Shown here one piece after another: positions 26,757 to 36,304 of a stretch of 64,000 nt of DNA. The translations under genes were made by a program, and so were the position numbers. The notes beneath the pieces are model-generated. The model worked only from the letters and a program-made list of their open reading frames with translations, was not told the DNA's origin and made no database searches. This DNA is from an uncultured Christensenellaceae bacterium (GTDB lineage: Bacteria; Bacillota; Clostridia; Christensenellales; UMGS416), in the NCBI GenBank assembly GCA_944376795.1, contig CALWDW010000008.1:1-64000 (forward strand), in the 5' to 3' direction. Numbering within the stretch: position 1 is the stretch's first letter; each line of letters starts with the position of its first letter.

Positions 26757-27944
26757 GTGGCTAGCAAGCGGAAACAAAACCCGGAGAATTATCCCTCCGA
26801 GGACGAGATGAATCTGAATGAGGAGAGCGGGCGCCCTACGCGGAAGCGCCACAATGTCACCGGCGGCGGGAACAAGCCGCCCAAGAAACGCCATCCCGTG
26901 CTACGGGTGCTGGCATTTTTCCTGGTGGGACTGCTGCTCGTTTGCGGCGGGCTCTTCGCCTATGGATGGAGTCTTTTGAGCAGTATGCGTCTGAATCCCT
27001 ACGCTACGCCCAATCCCGACGCCACCATGGAACCCGGCCTGGATGACGGGAGTCTGCAGGACGATCCGGAGGCTGAGGATCCAGAGGCGGACGATTTGGA
27101 AGCGTATGATCCCAGTAAGACGGTGGCGCCGGTGGAAATGGCCGAAGAGGATGACCAGATTATCAATTACCTCTTGGTTGGCTTGGACGCCCGGAAGATG
27201 ACCGACACCATTTCGGGCAATACCGACGTCATGATCATCATGACCCTGGACAAAAAGCACAACAAGATTAAGCTTACCAGCCTGATGCGGGACATTCTGG
27301 TGGAAATGCCCGGCCAGTCCTCCATGAAGCGCCTCAATGCCGCCAATAGCTATCTGGGGATTGATGGGGCCATCCAGCTCATTGAGGATACCTTTGGCAT
27401 TCCTATTGACGGCTTTGCGGCGGTGAACTTTATCGGCGTGGCCGACGCGGTGGATATCCTGGGCGGCGTGACGGTGGATGTGCTGTCCAACGAGGTGAAC
27501 GAGCTGAACAACTGCCTTCGCGCCCAGAAGGAGAGCTACGGCTATGACAATGTGACCTATGTGCGTAGCTCTGGCGTGCAGACGCTCAACGGTCAGCAGG
27601 CCCTGGCCTATATGCGTATCCGGCACATCTCCGGCGGCGATTTCAACCGTACCGCCCGGCAGCGCAAGGTGCTCAGCGCGGTGTTTGACAGCGTCAAGGA
27701 CATGAACGAGCTGCAGATGATCCAGCTGGCCACCAAGCTGTCGGGAAGCGTCCGCACCAACCTCACCGAGATGGAGATGCTGGCCGCGGTTTCGGATATG
27801 TACAGCCTGCGAGGCGCCACCCTGGAGGAGCTGCGCATCCCCATGGATGATACCTACAAGAACGCCAATTATAAAGGCATGGCCATTCTGGATATTGACT
27901 TTGAGGTCAATTCCCAGGCGATGAAGGACTTTATTTACGAGTAA
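26757..27944 (+). CDS. LytR-CpsA-Psr (LCP) family envelope protein
   Basis: 395 aa from GTG at 26757 behind AAGGGAGGA. A basic N-terminus, one membrane helix (about 48-72, VLAFFLVGLLLVCGGLF), an acidic linker rich in D and E, then the LCP domain: YLLVGLDARK, TDVMIIMTLDKKHNKIKLTSLMRDILVEM and AYMRIRHISGGDFNRTARQRKVL. LCP enzymes attach teichoic acids or polysaccharides to peptidoglycan from undecaprenyl-pyrophosphate carriers; the conserved Arg and Asp residues of the active site are present. Single gene with its own terminator. Confidence 0.96.
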   Translation: MASKRKQNPENYPSEDEMNLNEESGRPTRKRHNVTGGGNKPPKKRHPVLRVLAFFLVGLLLVCGGLFAYGWSLLSSMRLNPYATPNPDATMEPGLDDGSLQDDPEAEDPEADDLEAYDPSKTVAPVEMAEEDDQIINYLLVGLDARKMTDTISGNTDVMIIMTLDKKHNKIKLTSLMRDILVEMPGQSSMKRLNAANSYLGIDGAIQLIEDTFGIPIDGFAAVNFIGVADAVDILGGVTVDVLSNEVNELNNCLRAQKESYGYDNVTYVRSSGVQTLNGQQALAYMRIRHISGGDFNRTARQRKVLSAVFDSVKDMNELQMIQLATKLSGSVRTNLTEMEMLAAVSDMYSLRGATLEELRIPMDDTYKNANYKGMAILDIDFEVNSQAMKDFIYE

Positions 27945-27954
27945 CCAAGCATGG

Positions 27955-28003
27955 AAGGAGACCGAAACGGGTTTTGCGCCCGTTTCGGTCTCCTTTTGTT
28001 TTG
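27955..28003 (+). terminator. Terminator of LCP gene
   Basis: Perfect 17-bp stem (27955-27971/27979-27995) and TTTTGTTTTGG tail. Confidence 0.95.
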
Positions 28004-28170
28004 GAAGGTGGTACGCTGTGGCCGCAGAGAAGGGGCCTTTTCCACGGTCATGGAAGCACGGGGCAAATGTAATGGAACTGTATCGAACCTGTAATATGTT
28101 AAGGCAGGGATCCTAACCGGCGCGAACGAATCATAAGCTGGTTTTAGTGAAACGGTTAGGAGGAGATGCA

Positions 28171-28590
28171 TTGGATTGGGATTTGGCCGCGGAGACGGTG
28201 CGTTTGCAGCTGATGGGACGGTCGGAGGCGCCCTATCCGGACTATCGGTACCAAATTGTCTCGTCTGCTCAGGGGGTGGTGGGGGAGATCCATCTGCGGA
28301 TTGGCAATGCCCGGACGCTTTGCTATGAGGGAAATATCGGCTATTATATTCTGCCGGCATACCGGGGGCGGGGATATGCCACCGAAGCCTGCCGGAAGGT
28401 GGCGCTGGAGGCTGGGCGCTTGGGCGTCACCCGCCTAATTATCACCACCGATCCTGCCAATCTTCCATCCCGCCGGGTTTGCCAGAAGCTGGGGGCGGTG
28501 TTCCTGGAGGAGGTGCGGGTGCCCCGTAGCAGCCCACTCTATCGCCAAGGCGAGCGCAAAAAGTGCCGCTATATGTGGGCCGTGCCGTAG
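28171..28590 (+). CDS. GNAT family N-acetyltransferase
   Basis: 139 aa from TTG at 28171, which lies 5 bases after AGGAGGAG; the upstream GTG at 28147 has no ribosome site. The pattern GYYILPAYRGRGYATEACRKV (acetyl-CoA pyrophosphate loop) and LIITTDPANLPSRRVCQKLG is clear GNAT, closest to RimJ/RimL-like enzymes. Acceptor unknown. Confidence 0.88.
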   Translation: MDWDLAAETVRLQLMGRSEAPYPDYRYQIVSSAQGVVGEIHLRIGNARTLCYEGNIGYYILPAYRGRGYATEACRKVALEAGRLGVTRLIITTDPANLPSRRVCQKLGAVFLEEVRVPRSSPLYRQGERKKCRYMWAVP

Positions 28591-28694
28591 GGGATCCTGA
28601 CGGCGCGGCGGAAGCTTTGTCCCGCGGAGGTTCTGCGACTTTTTTTATATTGCCCCTTGGATGGAAACAAACCATGAACGCCCGGGGGTGTAAC

Positions 28695-28723
28695 TTGCCC
28701 GCGGCGGGGAATCATGATACAAT
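28695..28723 (+). promoter_or_regulatory. Promoter upstream of the lipoprotein-sdaA genes
   Basis: TTGCCC (28695-28700), 17-bp spacer, TACAAT (28718-28723) with an upstream TG. Confidence 0.75.
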
Positions 28724-28776
28724 AGGGGTACTCTGGATAGAGTCTTGTATTTATCGATTGGAAAGGATGAACACCT

Positions 28777-29175
28777 ATGAAAGGCAATGGTTTCCGCGCC
28801 CTGGCGGTGGCGCTGCTTCTGGCGCTTGTGGCGATCCCCATGACGGGGTGCTTCCGGGAGGTGCTCTATGGCAATTGGGATCTTCAATACACCTCGAAGG
28901 TGGATGGAAGTGATGAGAGCAAGCCTCCCTTCAGCGTAGTCATGACCCTTATGGACGATGGCACGGTGCTGCTCTATGGCAGCCCCTTTGGTACCTTTAC
29001 TCGGGATCGGGATAATTTCACCCTCACCATAGCGGGAGATGACGGAGAGGAAGAGACTTATATGACCGGAGGCTGGGAGGTCAATGGCAGCAATCTGATC
29101 ATTTATCCGGACGGTCAGGATCTGCGGTACGTGTTCGCCAAGGTGGCGGCCAACACGGAAGCGCCGGCAGAGTAG
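28777..29175 (+). CDS. Small lipoprotein of unknown function
   Basis: 132 aa. A signal peptide (ALAVALLLALVAIPMTGC) ends in a lipobox with the lipidated Cys at residue 25. The mature part is about 108 residues, acidic, with beta-strand pattern (GNWDLQYTSKV, SVVMTLMDDGTVLLYGSPFGTFT), like small lipocalin-type or Lipocalin-like DUF folds. It lies 6 bp before the serine dehydratase gene and probably shares its transcript, but no functional link is evident. Confidence 0.8.
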   Translation: MKGNGFRALAVALLLALVAIPMTGCFREVLYGNWDLQYTSKVDGSDESKPPFSVVMTLMDDGTVLLYGSPFGTFTRDRDNFTLTIAGDDGEEETYMTGGWEVNGSNLIIYPDGQDLRYVFAKVAANTEAPAE

Positions 29176-29181
29176 CCCGCC

Positions 29182-30777
29182 ATGGATCTGTTTGACATCA
29201 TAGGCCCCGTAATGGTGGGGCCTTCCAGCTCCCATACGGCGGGCGCCGCGCGCATTGGGCTGATTGCTATGCGCCTTTTGGGCTGTGTGCCGGATACCTG
29301 CCGCATTGTGCTACATGGCTCCTTTGCCGCCACAGGCGTGGGACACGGCACGCAGCACGCGCTGATTGCCGGACTGATGGGCATGCTGCCCGATGACCCG
29401 GCCCTTCCTTCGAGTCCGCAGTTGGCCCGGGAACGCGGCCTGGAGGTCTCCTTTACCCAAGAGGACCTGGGAGACGTCCATCCCAATACCGCGCGGCTCA
29501 CGCTGCGCAAAGAAGAGCGGCAGCTGACGGTTATGGCCAGTTCGGTGGGAGGCGGACGCATCCGCGTCCGGGAATTGGACGGCATGGCGGTGGACTTCTC
29601 CGGGGAGACCCATACCCTGGTGATCGCCCACTGGGATGAGACCGGGCGCATTGCCACCGTCAGCCAGCTCTTAGCGCTGCATGGGGTGAATATTGCCACC
29701 CTGCAGGATTTCCGGGACCAGCGAGGCGGCCGGGCCGTGATGGTGGTGGAGACCGACCAGCCCATCCCTGCCCAGCTGGTGGAGGTGATTGCCTCGGTGC
29801 CGGGGATTTTGCGGGTTAGCGTATTGGAGGCTCTGCAGGGGTCGACTGCCGCCGGCAGGGCGATGGCATGCGACCCGGTGCCCCAAGGCTTTGCCGAATC
29901 GGGCCCGGCGGACAGGCTGGAGACGCTCTGCCAGGAATCGGAGGCTTGGAATGCCGGCCTTCCCGAGATACTGCTCTGGCGGGAGAGCCTGGCGCAGGAT
30001 CGTCCGCCCCAGGAGATCCTGGCACAGATGGGAGAGGCCTACCGGGTAATGAAACAGGTGCGGGACCAGTATGATCCCCAAGAACGTTCCCGCAGCGGCC
30101 TGGTAGGAGGCGAGGGCGCAGCCATGGAGGAGGCCTTGCGGCAGGGAACGGCCCTGAGCGCCGGGCTTTACGGCCAGGTCATTGCCGAAGCCCTGCGCCA
30201 TAGCGAGGCTAACGCCTGCATGAAGCGGATCGTAGCCGCGCCCACCGCCGGCTCCTGCGGCGTGCTCCCTGCCGTATTGCTCTCGCTCCAGCAGGAGAAG
30301 GGCTATGATGATGGGACGATGGTCCGGGCGCTGGTGACGGCTGCCGGGGTGGGACTTGTGATTGCCTCCCGGGCCTCCATCTCCGGCGCGGAGGGAGGCT
30401 GCCAGGCTGAGGTGGGGGCTGCCAGCGCCATGGCTGCCGCCGCGCTTGTCTATTGCCAGGGCGGTTCGCCCCGGGCCTGTATGGAAGCCGCGGGCATGGC
30501 CCTGAGCAACCTCATGGGGCTGGTCTGCGATCCGGTGGCTACCCTGGTGGAGGTCCCCTGCGTGAAGCGCAATGTGATTGGCGCGGTGGGCGCGCTGGCA
30601 GCGGCGGATATGGCGCTGGCGGGCATCCAACTGAAAATTCCCGCCGACGAGGTGATCGACGCCATGAAGCGGGTGGGGCGCGCGCTGCCGGAAACCCTGC
30701 GGGAGACCGGAGAGGGCGGGCTGGCTGCCACGCCTACCGGCGTTGCCCTGCGCCGGAGCATCTTGGGAGATTTCTAA
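29182..30777 (+). CDS. L-serine ammonia-lyase, fused beta-ACT-alpha chain
   Basis: 531 aa. The first about 145 residues are the beta part (MVGPSSSHTAGAARIG), residues about 150-215 an ACT domain (GRIATVSQLLALHGVNIATL), and about 290-531 the catalytic alpha part with PTAGSCGVLP, SGAEGGCQAEVGAA and CDPVATLVEVPC, whose cysteines bind the 4Fe-4S cluster. It converts serine to pyruvate and ammonia. Most Firmicutes encode the two parts as separate genes (sdaAB, sdaAA); here they are one chain. The ATG is coupled to the preceding lipoprotein gene; its own SD is weak. Confidence 0.93.
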   Translation: MDLFDIIGPVMVGPSSSHTAGAARIGLIAMRLLGCVPDTCRIVLHGSFAATGVGHGTQHALIAGLMGMLPDDPALPSSPQLARERGLEVSFTQEDLGDVHPNTARLTLRKEERQLTVMASSVGGGRIRVRELDGMAVDFSGETHTLVIAHWDETGRIATVSQLLALHGVNIATLQDFRDQRGGRAVMVVETDQPIPAQLVEVIASVPGILRVSVLEALQGSTAAGRAMACDPVPQGFAESGPADRLETLCQESEAWNAGLPEILLWRESLAQDRPPQEILAQMGEAYRVMKQVRDQYDPQERSRSGLVGGEGAAMEEALRQGTALSAGLYGQVIAEALRHSEANACMKRIVAAPTAGSCGVLPAVLLSLQQEKGYDDGTMVRALVTAAGVGLVIASRASISGAEGGCQAEVGAASAMAAAALVYCQGGSPRACMEAAGMALSNLMGLVCDPVATLVEVPCVKRNVIGAVGALAAADMALAGIQLKIPADEVIDAMKRVGRALPETLRETGEGGLAATPTGVALRRSILGDF

Positions 30778-30803
30778 GGGCCAGGACGGAAAGGAAGAAT
30801 TCC

Positions 30804-31826
30804 ATGCGGTATGCGTTACTGATCCAGCCCTCGCACAATCGGGTCTATGCGGCCCAGGCGCCCCAGCTGGCCTTGGCAGAATTGGACTGCCTGCGCCGGG
30901 GCATGGGGGTGAATATGGAAAACCTTCGTACCGGGAGACTGGGTGGGGCGGACTGCCTGCGGTGGGAACAGGCGGAGCCCCTGACGGAGACGTCCGTGCG
31001 CCTGCTGGCCAGGGTGTCGGCGGCTTTGCTGCTTCTGCAGGAGGAGGAGGGGGCCTATTTCCCGGTGGAAATGGTCCGCCTGGCGCCCGAGGATGAGGAC
31101 CTGGTGACCATCCCCAAGTATTCCGGACGTACCAATGAGCAGTTTACCCGGCTTATGATCAATGCCGCGCTGTTCAGCACGCCGTACTTTTCGCTTCCCG
31201 CCCGGGAGGTTCGGATCCTGGATCCCTTGTGCGGCCGGGGGACGACGCTGCTGGAGGCGCTGGTACAGGGGCACGATGCCGCGGGGATTGAGATTGATAA
31301 GAAAGAAGTGGAGTGGTTCAAAAACTACCTGGCCACCTACCTAAAGCATAAGCGGGCCAAGCACACCGTCACCCAAGAGAATATCACCAACCACAAGGGG
31401 ACGCTGGCCCAGCGGGTTTCCTTTACCTTTGCCCCGGACAAGGAGACCATGAAAGTCTCTCCCCGGTCCTGTCAGGTGGTCCGAGGAGACACCCTGCTGG
31501 CAGGACGGTATTTCCCGGCCGGACGCTTCCACGTGCTGGCGGCTGACCTGCCCTATGGGGTGCAGCACGGCGCCGTCAATAAGGGGGGAGACCTCTCCCG
31601 GAGGCCCAAGGAGCTATTGGAGGCGGCGCTGCCGGTGTGGCACGGCCTTCTAGCCCAGGAAGGCGCTCTGGCTCTGGCCTACAATACCCGAACGCTGGCG
31701 CCGCCCACTCTGCGGGCGCTGGTGGAGGGCGCCGGGTATCGGGTGTTGGAGCCGGAGAGGGGAAGCTTTGCGCACCGGGTAGACGCATCCATCCAGCGGG
31801 ACCTGCTGCTGGCGGTAAAGGCATAG
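30804..31826 (+). CDS. Trm11/UPF0020-type RNA (guanine-N2) methyltransferase-like protein
   Basis: 340 aa from ATG at 30804 (AAAGGAAG site). The N-terminal about 120 residues resemble a substrate-recognition region; the C-terminal half is a Rossmann methylase with the SAM motif LDPLCGRGTTLLEAL and catalytic motif DLPYG. This pair is characteristic of Trm11/TrmG10/RlmL-like enzymes that methylate exocyclic amino groups of guanine in RNA, so tRNA or rRNA is the likely target. It may be translated from the serine dehydratase transcript 26 bp upstream. Terminator at 31831-31862. Confidence 0.85.
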   Translation: MRYALLIQPSHNRVYAAQAPQLALAELDCLRRGMGVNMENLRTGRLGGADCLRWEQAEPLTETSVRLLARVSAALLLLQEEEGAYFPVEMVRLAPEDEDLVTIPKYSGRTNEQFTRLMINAALFSTPYFSLPAREVRILDPLCGRGTTLLEALVQGHDAAGIEIDKKEVEWFKNYLATYLKHKRAKHTVTQENITNHKGTLAQRVSFTFAPDKETMKVSPRSCQVVRGDTLLAGRYFPAGRFHVLAADLPYGVQHGAVNKGGDLSRRPKELLEAALPVWHGLLAQEGALALAYNTRTLAPPTLRALVEGAGYRVLEPERGSFAHRVDASIQRDLLLAVKA

Positions 31827-31830
31827 TGCG

Positions 31831-31862
31831 AGGCGGCTTCTTTTGGGAGAGGCCGCCTTTTG
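31831..31862 (+). terminator. Terminator of the methyltransferase gene
   Basis: AGGCGGC with GCCGCCT extended to 11 bp (31831-31841/31848-31858), followed by TTTG. Confidence 0.7.
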
Positions 31863-31970
31863 ACACAGCATATTAGGCAATTTCCTCCATGTGCGGCGCA
31901 AGAACGGCCATAGCGGCTGCTGCGCGGGAGGCGTATCATGAGCAGAGAGTGATTCGCAAGGAGGTTCACT

Positions 31971-33362
31971 ATGCAGTACGAGATTCCTGTCATCCCCTAT
32001 CCCAAAACGGCAGCCTTGGAGGGTGGGAGCCGGCCCTTTCCCCTGGAGATTGCAGCGCCGGACGCCCTAGGGGAGGAAGCCGCCCGGCTGCGCGGACAGC
32101 TTGCCCGGCTTACCGGCCTGCCTGTGGGCGGCGCTGCCGGAGGGATTGCCTTGGCCGTAGACGAGAGCCTGCCCGACGAGGCCTATCGCCTGCATATCGG
32201 GCAGACGGTTGCCCTGACCGCGGCGGGGTATACGGGCTTCTGCCGTGGCCTGGCGACGCTGCTGGGCATGGGTTCCTTGGAGGACGGCATGCTGTCTCTT
32301 CCCTTGGGACGGGTAGAGGATGCGCCGGACCGGCCCTTCCGCGGCATCATGCTGGACTTGGCGCGGGTCTATCATCCCATGCCGCAAGTCCTGTCCTTTT
32401 TGGATGTGTGCTTCTATTTGAAGCTCAACGTACTGCACCTGCACTTTACCGACGATCCGCTGTACACGCTGCCCTCGGCGGCCTATCCCAAGCTCAATAC
32501 GCCCGGCGCCTCCTATTCCCGAGAGGAGATCGCCCAGTTAACCGCAAGGGCCCGGGACTTGGGCGTCCAGCTGCTGCCGGAGATCGATCTGCCCGGCCAT
32601 GCAGGATCGCTGCTGCGGGCCTATCCCCAGGAACTGGGCACCCGTCCCTTCAGCGACCGGGCGCTGGGAATGGGCCGGGAGTCGGTCTATCAGGCGGTAG
32701 ATACCCTGATCGGTGAGGTCTGCGACCTCTTCCCCGATGCCCCCATGATCCACATTGGCGGCGATGAAGTCGTGGACGCCGGCTGGCGGGCCTGCCAGGA
32801 CTGCGCCCAGTATATGCGGGAGCACGATATCCCTTCGATTGAAGCGCTTTACAGCCACGCCGTGGGACGTATCGCCGCTATGGTGCTGGCGCGGGGCCGC
32901 CGGCCGGCGGTCTGGGAGGGATTCCCGCCGGAGGGGGCCTCCTGGATTCCGCCCGAAACCCTGGTGATGCCCTTTGAGTGCGCTTACCACCAGCCGGGTG
33001 AACTGGTGCGCCGGGGCTTCCAGCTGGTCAGCGCTTCCTGGAAACCCCTGTATATCACGCCGGATATCTTCTGGCCCTGGACGGACATTTACGGGGAGTG
33101 GTCGCCGGGGGTCTGGCGTAACTGGGTGCAATTCTCCGCGGCATATCCCGAGCCGGTGGTGGTGGAGGATACGGATAAGATTCTGGGCGCCCAGATCTAC
33201 AGCTGGGAGTGCAGCTATGACCAGGAGTGGTCTCCCCTGATCCGCAACGCCATGGCCCTGTCCGAACGGCTTTGGTATGAAGATGCTCCCTTTGCCAGTG
33301 AAGAATTCCGGGCCCGGCTTGTCCGGGGAGAACGCGCCCTGGACCGTCTGCGGGTGCGCTGA
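31971..33362 (+). CDS. GH20 beta-N-acetylhexosaminidase
   Basis: 463 aa, ATG with AAGGAGG site. A short GH20b-like N-domain (about 1-118) precedes the TIM barrel (about 120-463). The catalytic pair is visible as HIGGDEV: Asp265 and Glu266. RGIMLDLARVYHP and LLPEIDLPGHAG are also family hallmarks. It removes terminal GlcNAc or GalNAc from glycans. There is no signal peptide, so it should act inside the cell on imported sugars. It stands alone, with a strong terminator downstream. Confidence 0.95.
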   Translation: MQYEIPVIPYPKTAALEGGSRPFPLEIAAPDALGEEAARLRGQLARLTGLPVGGAAGGIALAVDESLPDEAYRLHIGQTVALTAAGYTGFCRGLATLLGMGSLEDGMLSLPLGRVEDAPDRPFRGIMLDLARVYHPMPQVLSFLDVCFYLKLNVLHLHFTDDPLYTLPSAAYPKLNTPGASYSREEIAQLTARARDLGVQLLPEIDLPGHAGSLLRAYPQELGTRPFSDRALGMGRESVYQAVDTLIGEVCDLFPDAPMIHIGGDEVVDAGWRACQDCAQYMREHDIPSIEALYSHAVGRIAAMVLARGRRPAVWEGFPPEGASWIPPETLVMPFECAYHQPGELVRRGFQLVSASWKPLYITPDIFWPWTDIYGEWSPGVWRNWVQFSAAYPEPVVVEDTDKILGAQIYSWECSYDQEWSPLIRNAMALSERLWYEDAPFASEEFRARLVRGERALDRLRVR

Positions 33363-33436
33363 CGCGCAACGCCACTGGGCATAAGCAAGGGGCTGCTGCA
33401 AAACGGATGCACAGAGAAACCCCACAAAAAGAGACG

Positions 33437-33495
33437 ATCCGGGACCTTTGAAAGCATTTTTCTCTCAAAAAGGTCCCGGATTTTGTGTATTTTAT
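33437..33495 (+). terminator. Terminator of GH20 gene
   Basis: 13-bp stem (33437-33449/33469-33481) and TTTTGTGTATTTTATTT tail. The stretch 33496-33709 has several short dyads but no gene. Confidence 0.92.
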
Positions 33496-33709
33496 TTCTG
33501 ACGGGCTATTTTGCGGCAGACTCTTTGGCCGCCGCGAAAGCCGGACCGCGGAAATCCTCCCGCCAATCTTTCCCTGCCGGCGGTGCGCCAGGGAAAAACC
33601 CGCCATCCTTCACAGAGGAAGAATGCCGCTAGGGAATGCCGGACGGAGAAAACCTCCGCCGGGATTCCCGTTTTCCGGGATTTGGGAAGCCTTCCGCTTG
33701 CCGGAACCC

Positions 33710-35266
33710 CTACGGGGCGGCCAGCAGGGTGGCTTTAATCAGGCCGTGGGTATGGCGGCCGTTCAGGGAGATGTCACAGACCAGCTCGACCTTGGGCGCG
33801 GAGAGGGCCTCCAAGGTAAAGGTGAAGGCCAGCTCGTTTTTCTCCAGGTACTGCCAGGCCAGGAAACAGGCTGCCGTAGAGGAGGGAGAGACCGTGACCC
33901 CTTCGGGAAGATACCAGCGCACCAAGGCCCACTGCTGCAGGCAGCCGAATTCCCCGCTGTCGTGGAGAACCAGCTTGAGGGTCTTGGGTTCTCCGGCGCG
34001 GATATAGGGATCCTCGCCATAGTCCAGGAGCGCATGGAAGCCCGGGAAGGTGTAGCGCAGGGCGTGGGGGCTCTCCTCCAGCAGCTGGGGGATGGTGGGG
34101 AGCTTGGGCTTGCCGCTGCCGTTGATGCCGGGGATATAGAGAGGGCCTTTCGCGCAGAACAGCGCGTCCCCTTCCAGGCAGTCGATGGTGTAGCCGCCCG
34201 GAGCCAGCAGGTCGCAGAGCTCCCGGCCTAGGAAGAAGGGGGTTAGGCGCAGGAGCCGGTCGGTGAGCTCGGTGACAGTAGCCGGGATGGAGAGGCCGCC
34301 GTTGACCTTGTTGATGCAGACCGTGCTGATCTTGTCGTCCAGGGGGCGCAGCCACTCCGCAGGGAGAGCGGCGCCGCCCAGCAGGATGCCCAGGAGCGCG
34401 CCCAAAGTGGCGGCGGTGCAGTCGGTGTCCTCGCCGCAGTTGACGGCAATGCAGAGGCTCTTGCCAAAGTCGCCGCCGCCGTAGAGCCAGGCCAGAATGG
34501 TGATGCCGATATTGCCGGGGGCGTCAAAGCCCGGCGCGCCGGCCGGGATCTGGCGGGTATCGATGTCGGAGAGCCGGCTCGACTGGACGCCGAAGGTGCC
34601 GGGTGCGGCGCACAGCACATCAATGCGGGCCTCCTGCCAAGTTTTGCCTGCCTGGAAGGCGGCTATGGCGGCCTTCACCGCCCGGGTCACCGCGCAGTCT
34701 GCGGGAATGTAGGATAGGCCGATTTCGATGAGCCGCTGTGTATCGCTCTCTACGAAGGCTGCGCTCTGCATGGCCGCACAGAAGATTTCGCCGTAAAGAC
34801 CTTCAGAGGCGTGGTCCACGCAGCCGTCCTCGTAGGCGTAGCGGGCGGCCAACTCCGGACGGCCGGGGGCCAGGCAGGCCCATAGCTCGCTGCGGATGAA
34901 GCAGCCGCAGCTGTCCTTATATACATTGCCCAGGGCGCCGCTGAGGGGCGGCGCAATCCCCATGCGCATATTGTTTTGGCCCGCGCCGTACTCCACCCAG
35001 TCAGGAATGATGAAACTGAGCCAATAGTCTCCCAGAATACGGGCGTTGACCCCGCGGCCGTACCGCTCTACGGCGTTCATCCAAACCAACTGGAGGTCCA
35101 GGTCGTCATTGGGCACGGGATTATGCTCCAGGTCCTCCTGCACGTAGAAGTCAATGTCATGGATTGCGCGGATGCCTTCAAAGGGCGCGCCTAGCACGCC
35201 GCCGATGTTCTTGCCGGCCCAGCAGCCGGTGAGCTTGTCTTTGTAGGTGGCAAAGTCCAGTTTCAT
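33710..35266 (-). CDS. ADP-ribosylglycohydrolase family protein with C-terminal beta domain
   Basis: 518 aa, about 150 longer than a plain ADP-ribosylglycohydrolase. Family motifs: GCWAGKNIGGVLGAP near the start, NDDLDLQLVW (residues about 53-62, metal-binding aspartates), and NCGEDTDCTAATLGALLG (the second metal motif). So Mg-dependent cleavage of an ADP-ribose or N-glycosidic bond is plausible; in Clostridia such proteins often sit in sugar loci and may act on other glycosides. The C-terminal 150 residues are beta-rich. It follows the AraC gene by 33 bp on the same strand and is likely co-transcribed. Confidence 0.88.
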   Translation of the reverse strand: MKLDFATYKDKLTGCWAGKNIGGVLGAPFEGIRAIHDIDFYVQEDLEHNPVPNDDLDLQLVWMNAVERYGRGVNARILGDYWLSFIIPDWVEYGAGQNNMRMGIAPPLSGALGNVYKDSCGCFIRSELWACLAPGRPELAARYAYEDGCVDHASEGLYGEIFCAAMQSAAFVESDTQRLIEIGLSYIPADCAVTRAVKAAIAAFQAGKTWQEARIDVLCAAPGTFGVQSSRLSDIDTRQIPAGAPGFDAPGNIGITILAWLYGGGDFGKSLCIAVNCGEDTDCTAATLGALLGILLGGAALPAEWLRPLDDKISTVCINKVNGGLSIPATVTELTDRLLRLTPFFLGRELCDLLAPGGYTIDCLEGDALFCAKGPLYIPGINGSGKPKLPTIPQLLEESPHALRYTFPGFHALLDYGEDPYIRAGEPKTLKLVLHDSGEFGCLQQWALVRWYLPEGVTVSPSSTAACFLAWQYLEKNELAFTFTLEALSAPKVELVCDISLNGRHTHGLIKATLLAAP

Positions 35267-35299
35267 GCGCAGCCTCCTATAAATTTTGATGGTACCCTT

Positions 35300-36259
35300 T
35301 TAGGATACGCCGCCGTCTTCCGAAACGCAAGGAGGAGTTTGAACCGGATCGTGGGGTTTGTTTACTTCCCGCAGGGAGGCGCGGTAGCCGCCGGGGGTGG
35401 TACCGGTCTGGGCGCGGAAGGCGGCGTAAAACTGCTTTTTGTCCCGATACCCGACCCTGGAGGCAATGGCCTCCGCCGGGAGACCGGTTTCCCGCAGCAG
35501 CCGCAGGGCTTCGTGTATGCGGCGCCCCGTCAGGTAGTCGGTGAGGGTCATGCCGCAGGCATCCTTGAAGAGCCGGGAAAAGTAGCTGGGATTGTAGAAG
35601 CAGGCGCGGGCCAGTGCCGTGAGGGTGATCCGTTCCCCTAGGTGGGCGTCGATATAGTCCAGCGCCCCTGCCAGCAGCCGCAGCGGCATGCCTTCCGGCT
35701 CCTGGGCGTCCATCTGGCGGAAGGTCTTGGCCAGCAGCACCTCCAAATAGCCGCGAATGACCGTCTGGTAGCCCCGCAGCCCCAGTTGGGACTCGCGAAG
35801 CATGGCGGCAATGACGGCCTCCACCTCCAGCATGGTGGGGGGATCAAAGCGAACCCGCGGCGACGGATGGCTGACCTGCCCGCCAAAGTCCCGAAAGACT
35901 GCCAGCGCCAGCAACTCGTAGGCGTTCTCTGCGTGCAGCAGACGCTCACTGATGCATTCGGGTCGTAGAAGGATATTAGCCAGCTCCATGCCGGGGCCGG
36001 TGAAGGCGTGCACCTGGTGATAATTGATAAAAAGCATGTCGCCCCGGCGGACGGGGATGGCCTCTCCGTCTACGCTGTGCATGCCCTGTCCGGCAAGAAT
36101 GTAGACGAGTTCAATAAAATCATGGGTGTGAGGCGGCTGGTCCTCCTGGACGCGCTGGGTATCTATGTGGAAGGGAGCCCCGTCTGTCCGAAGCTCTCCC
36201 AGGGTGAATTCCCGCAGGGCGCCGTCGGGGACGGGCTGTTGGTTATGGCGTATTTCCAT
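35300..36259 (-). CDS. AraC family transcriptional regulator
   Basis: 319 aa from the ATG at 36259 (AAGGAGGCGCC); an earlier in-frame start (36346) overlaps the promoter. N-terminal cupin (PHTHDFIELVYILAGQG, RRGDMLFINYHQVHAF) binds a ligand, C-terminal double HTH (ITLTALARACFYNPSYFSRLFKDACGMTLTDYL ... IASRVGYRDKKQFYAAFR). It is the first gene of a two-gene transcript with the ADP-ribosylglycohydrolase, and divergent from azlCD. Ligand unknown, probably a sugar. Confidence 0.93.
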   Translation of the reverse strand: MEIRHNQQPVPDGALREFTLGELRTDGAPFHIDTQRVQEDQPPHTHDFIELVYILAGQGMHSVDGEAIPVRRGDMLFINYHQVHAFTGPGMELANILLRPECISERLLHAENAYELLALAVFRDFGGQVSHPSPRVRFDPPTMLEVEAVIAAMLRESQLGLRGYQTVIRGYLEVLLAKTFRQMDAQEPEGMPLRLLAGALDYIDAHLGERITLTALARACFYNPSYFSRLFKDACGMTLTDYLTGRRIHEALRLLRETGLPAEAIASRVGYRDKKQFYAAFRAQTGTTPGGYRASLREVNKPHDPVQTPPCVSEDGGVS

Positions 36260-36304
36260 GGCGCCTCCTTGTAGGCAAGGCCTTGGCAGGTACAGGTTTT
36301 TCTC

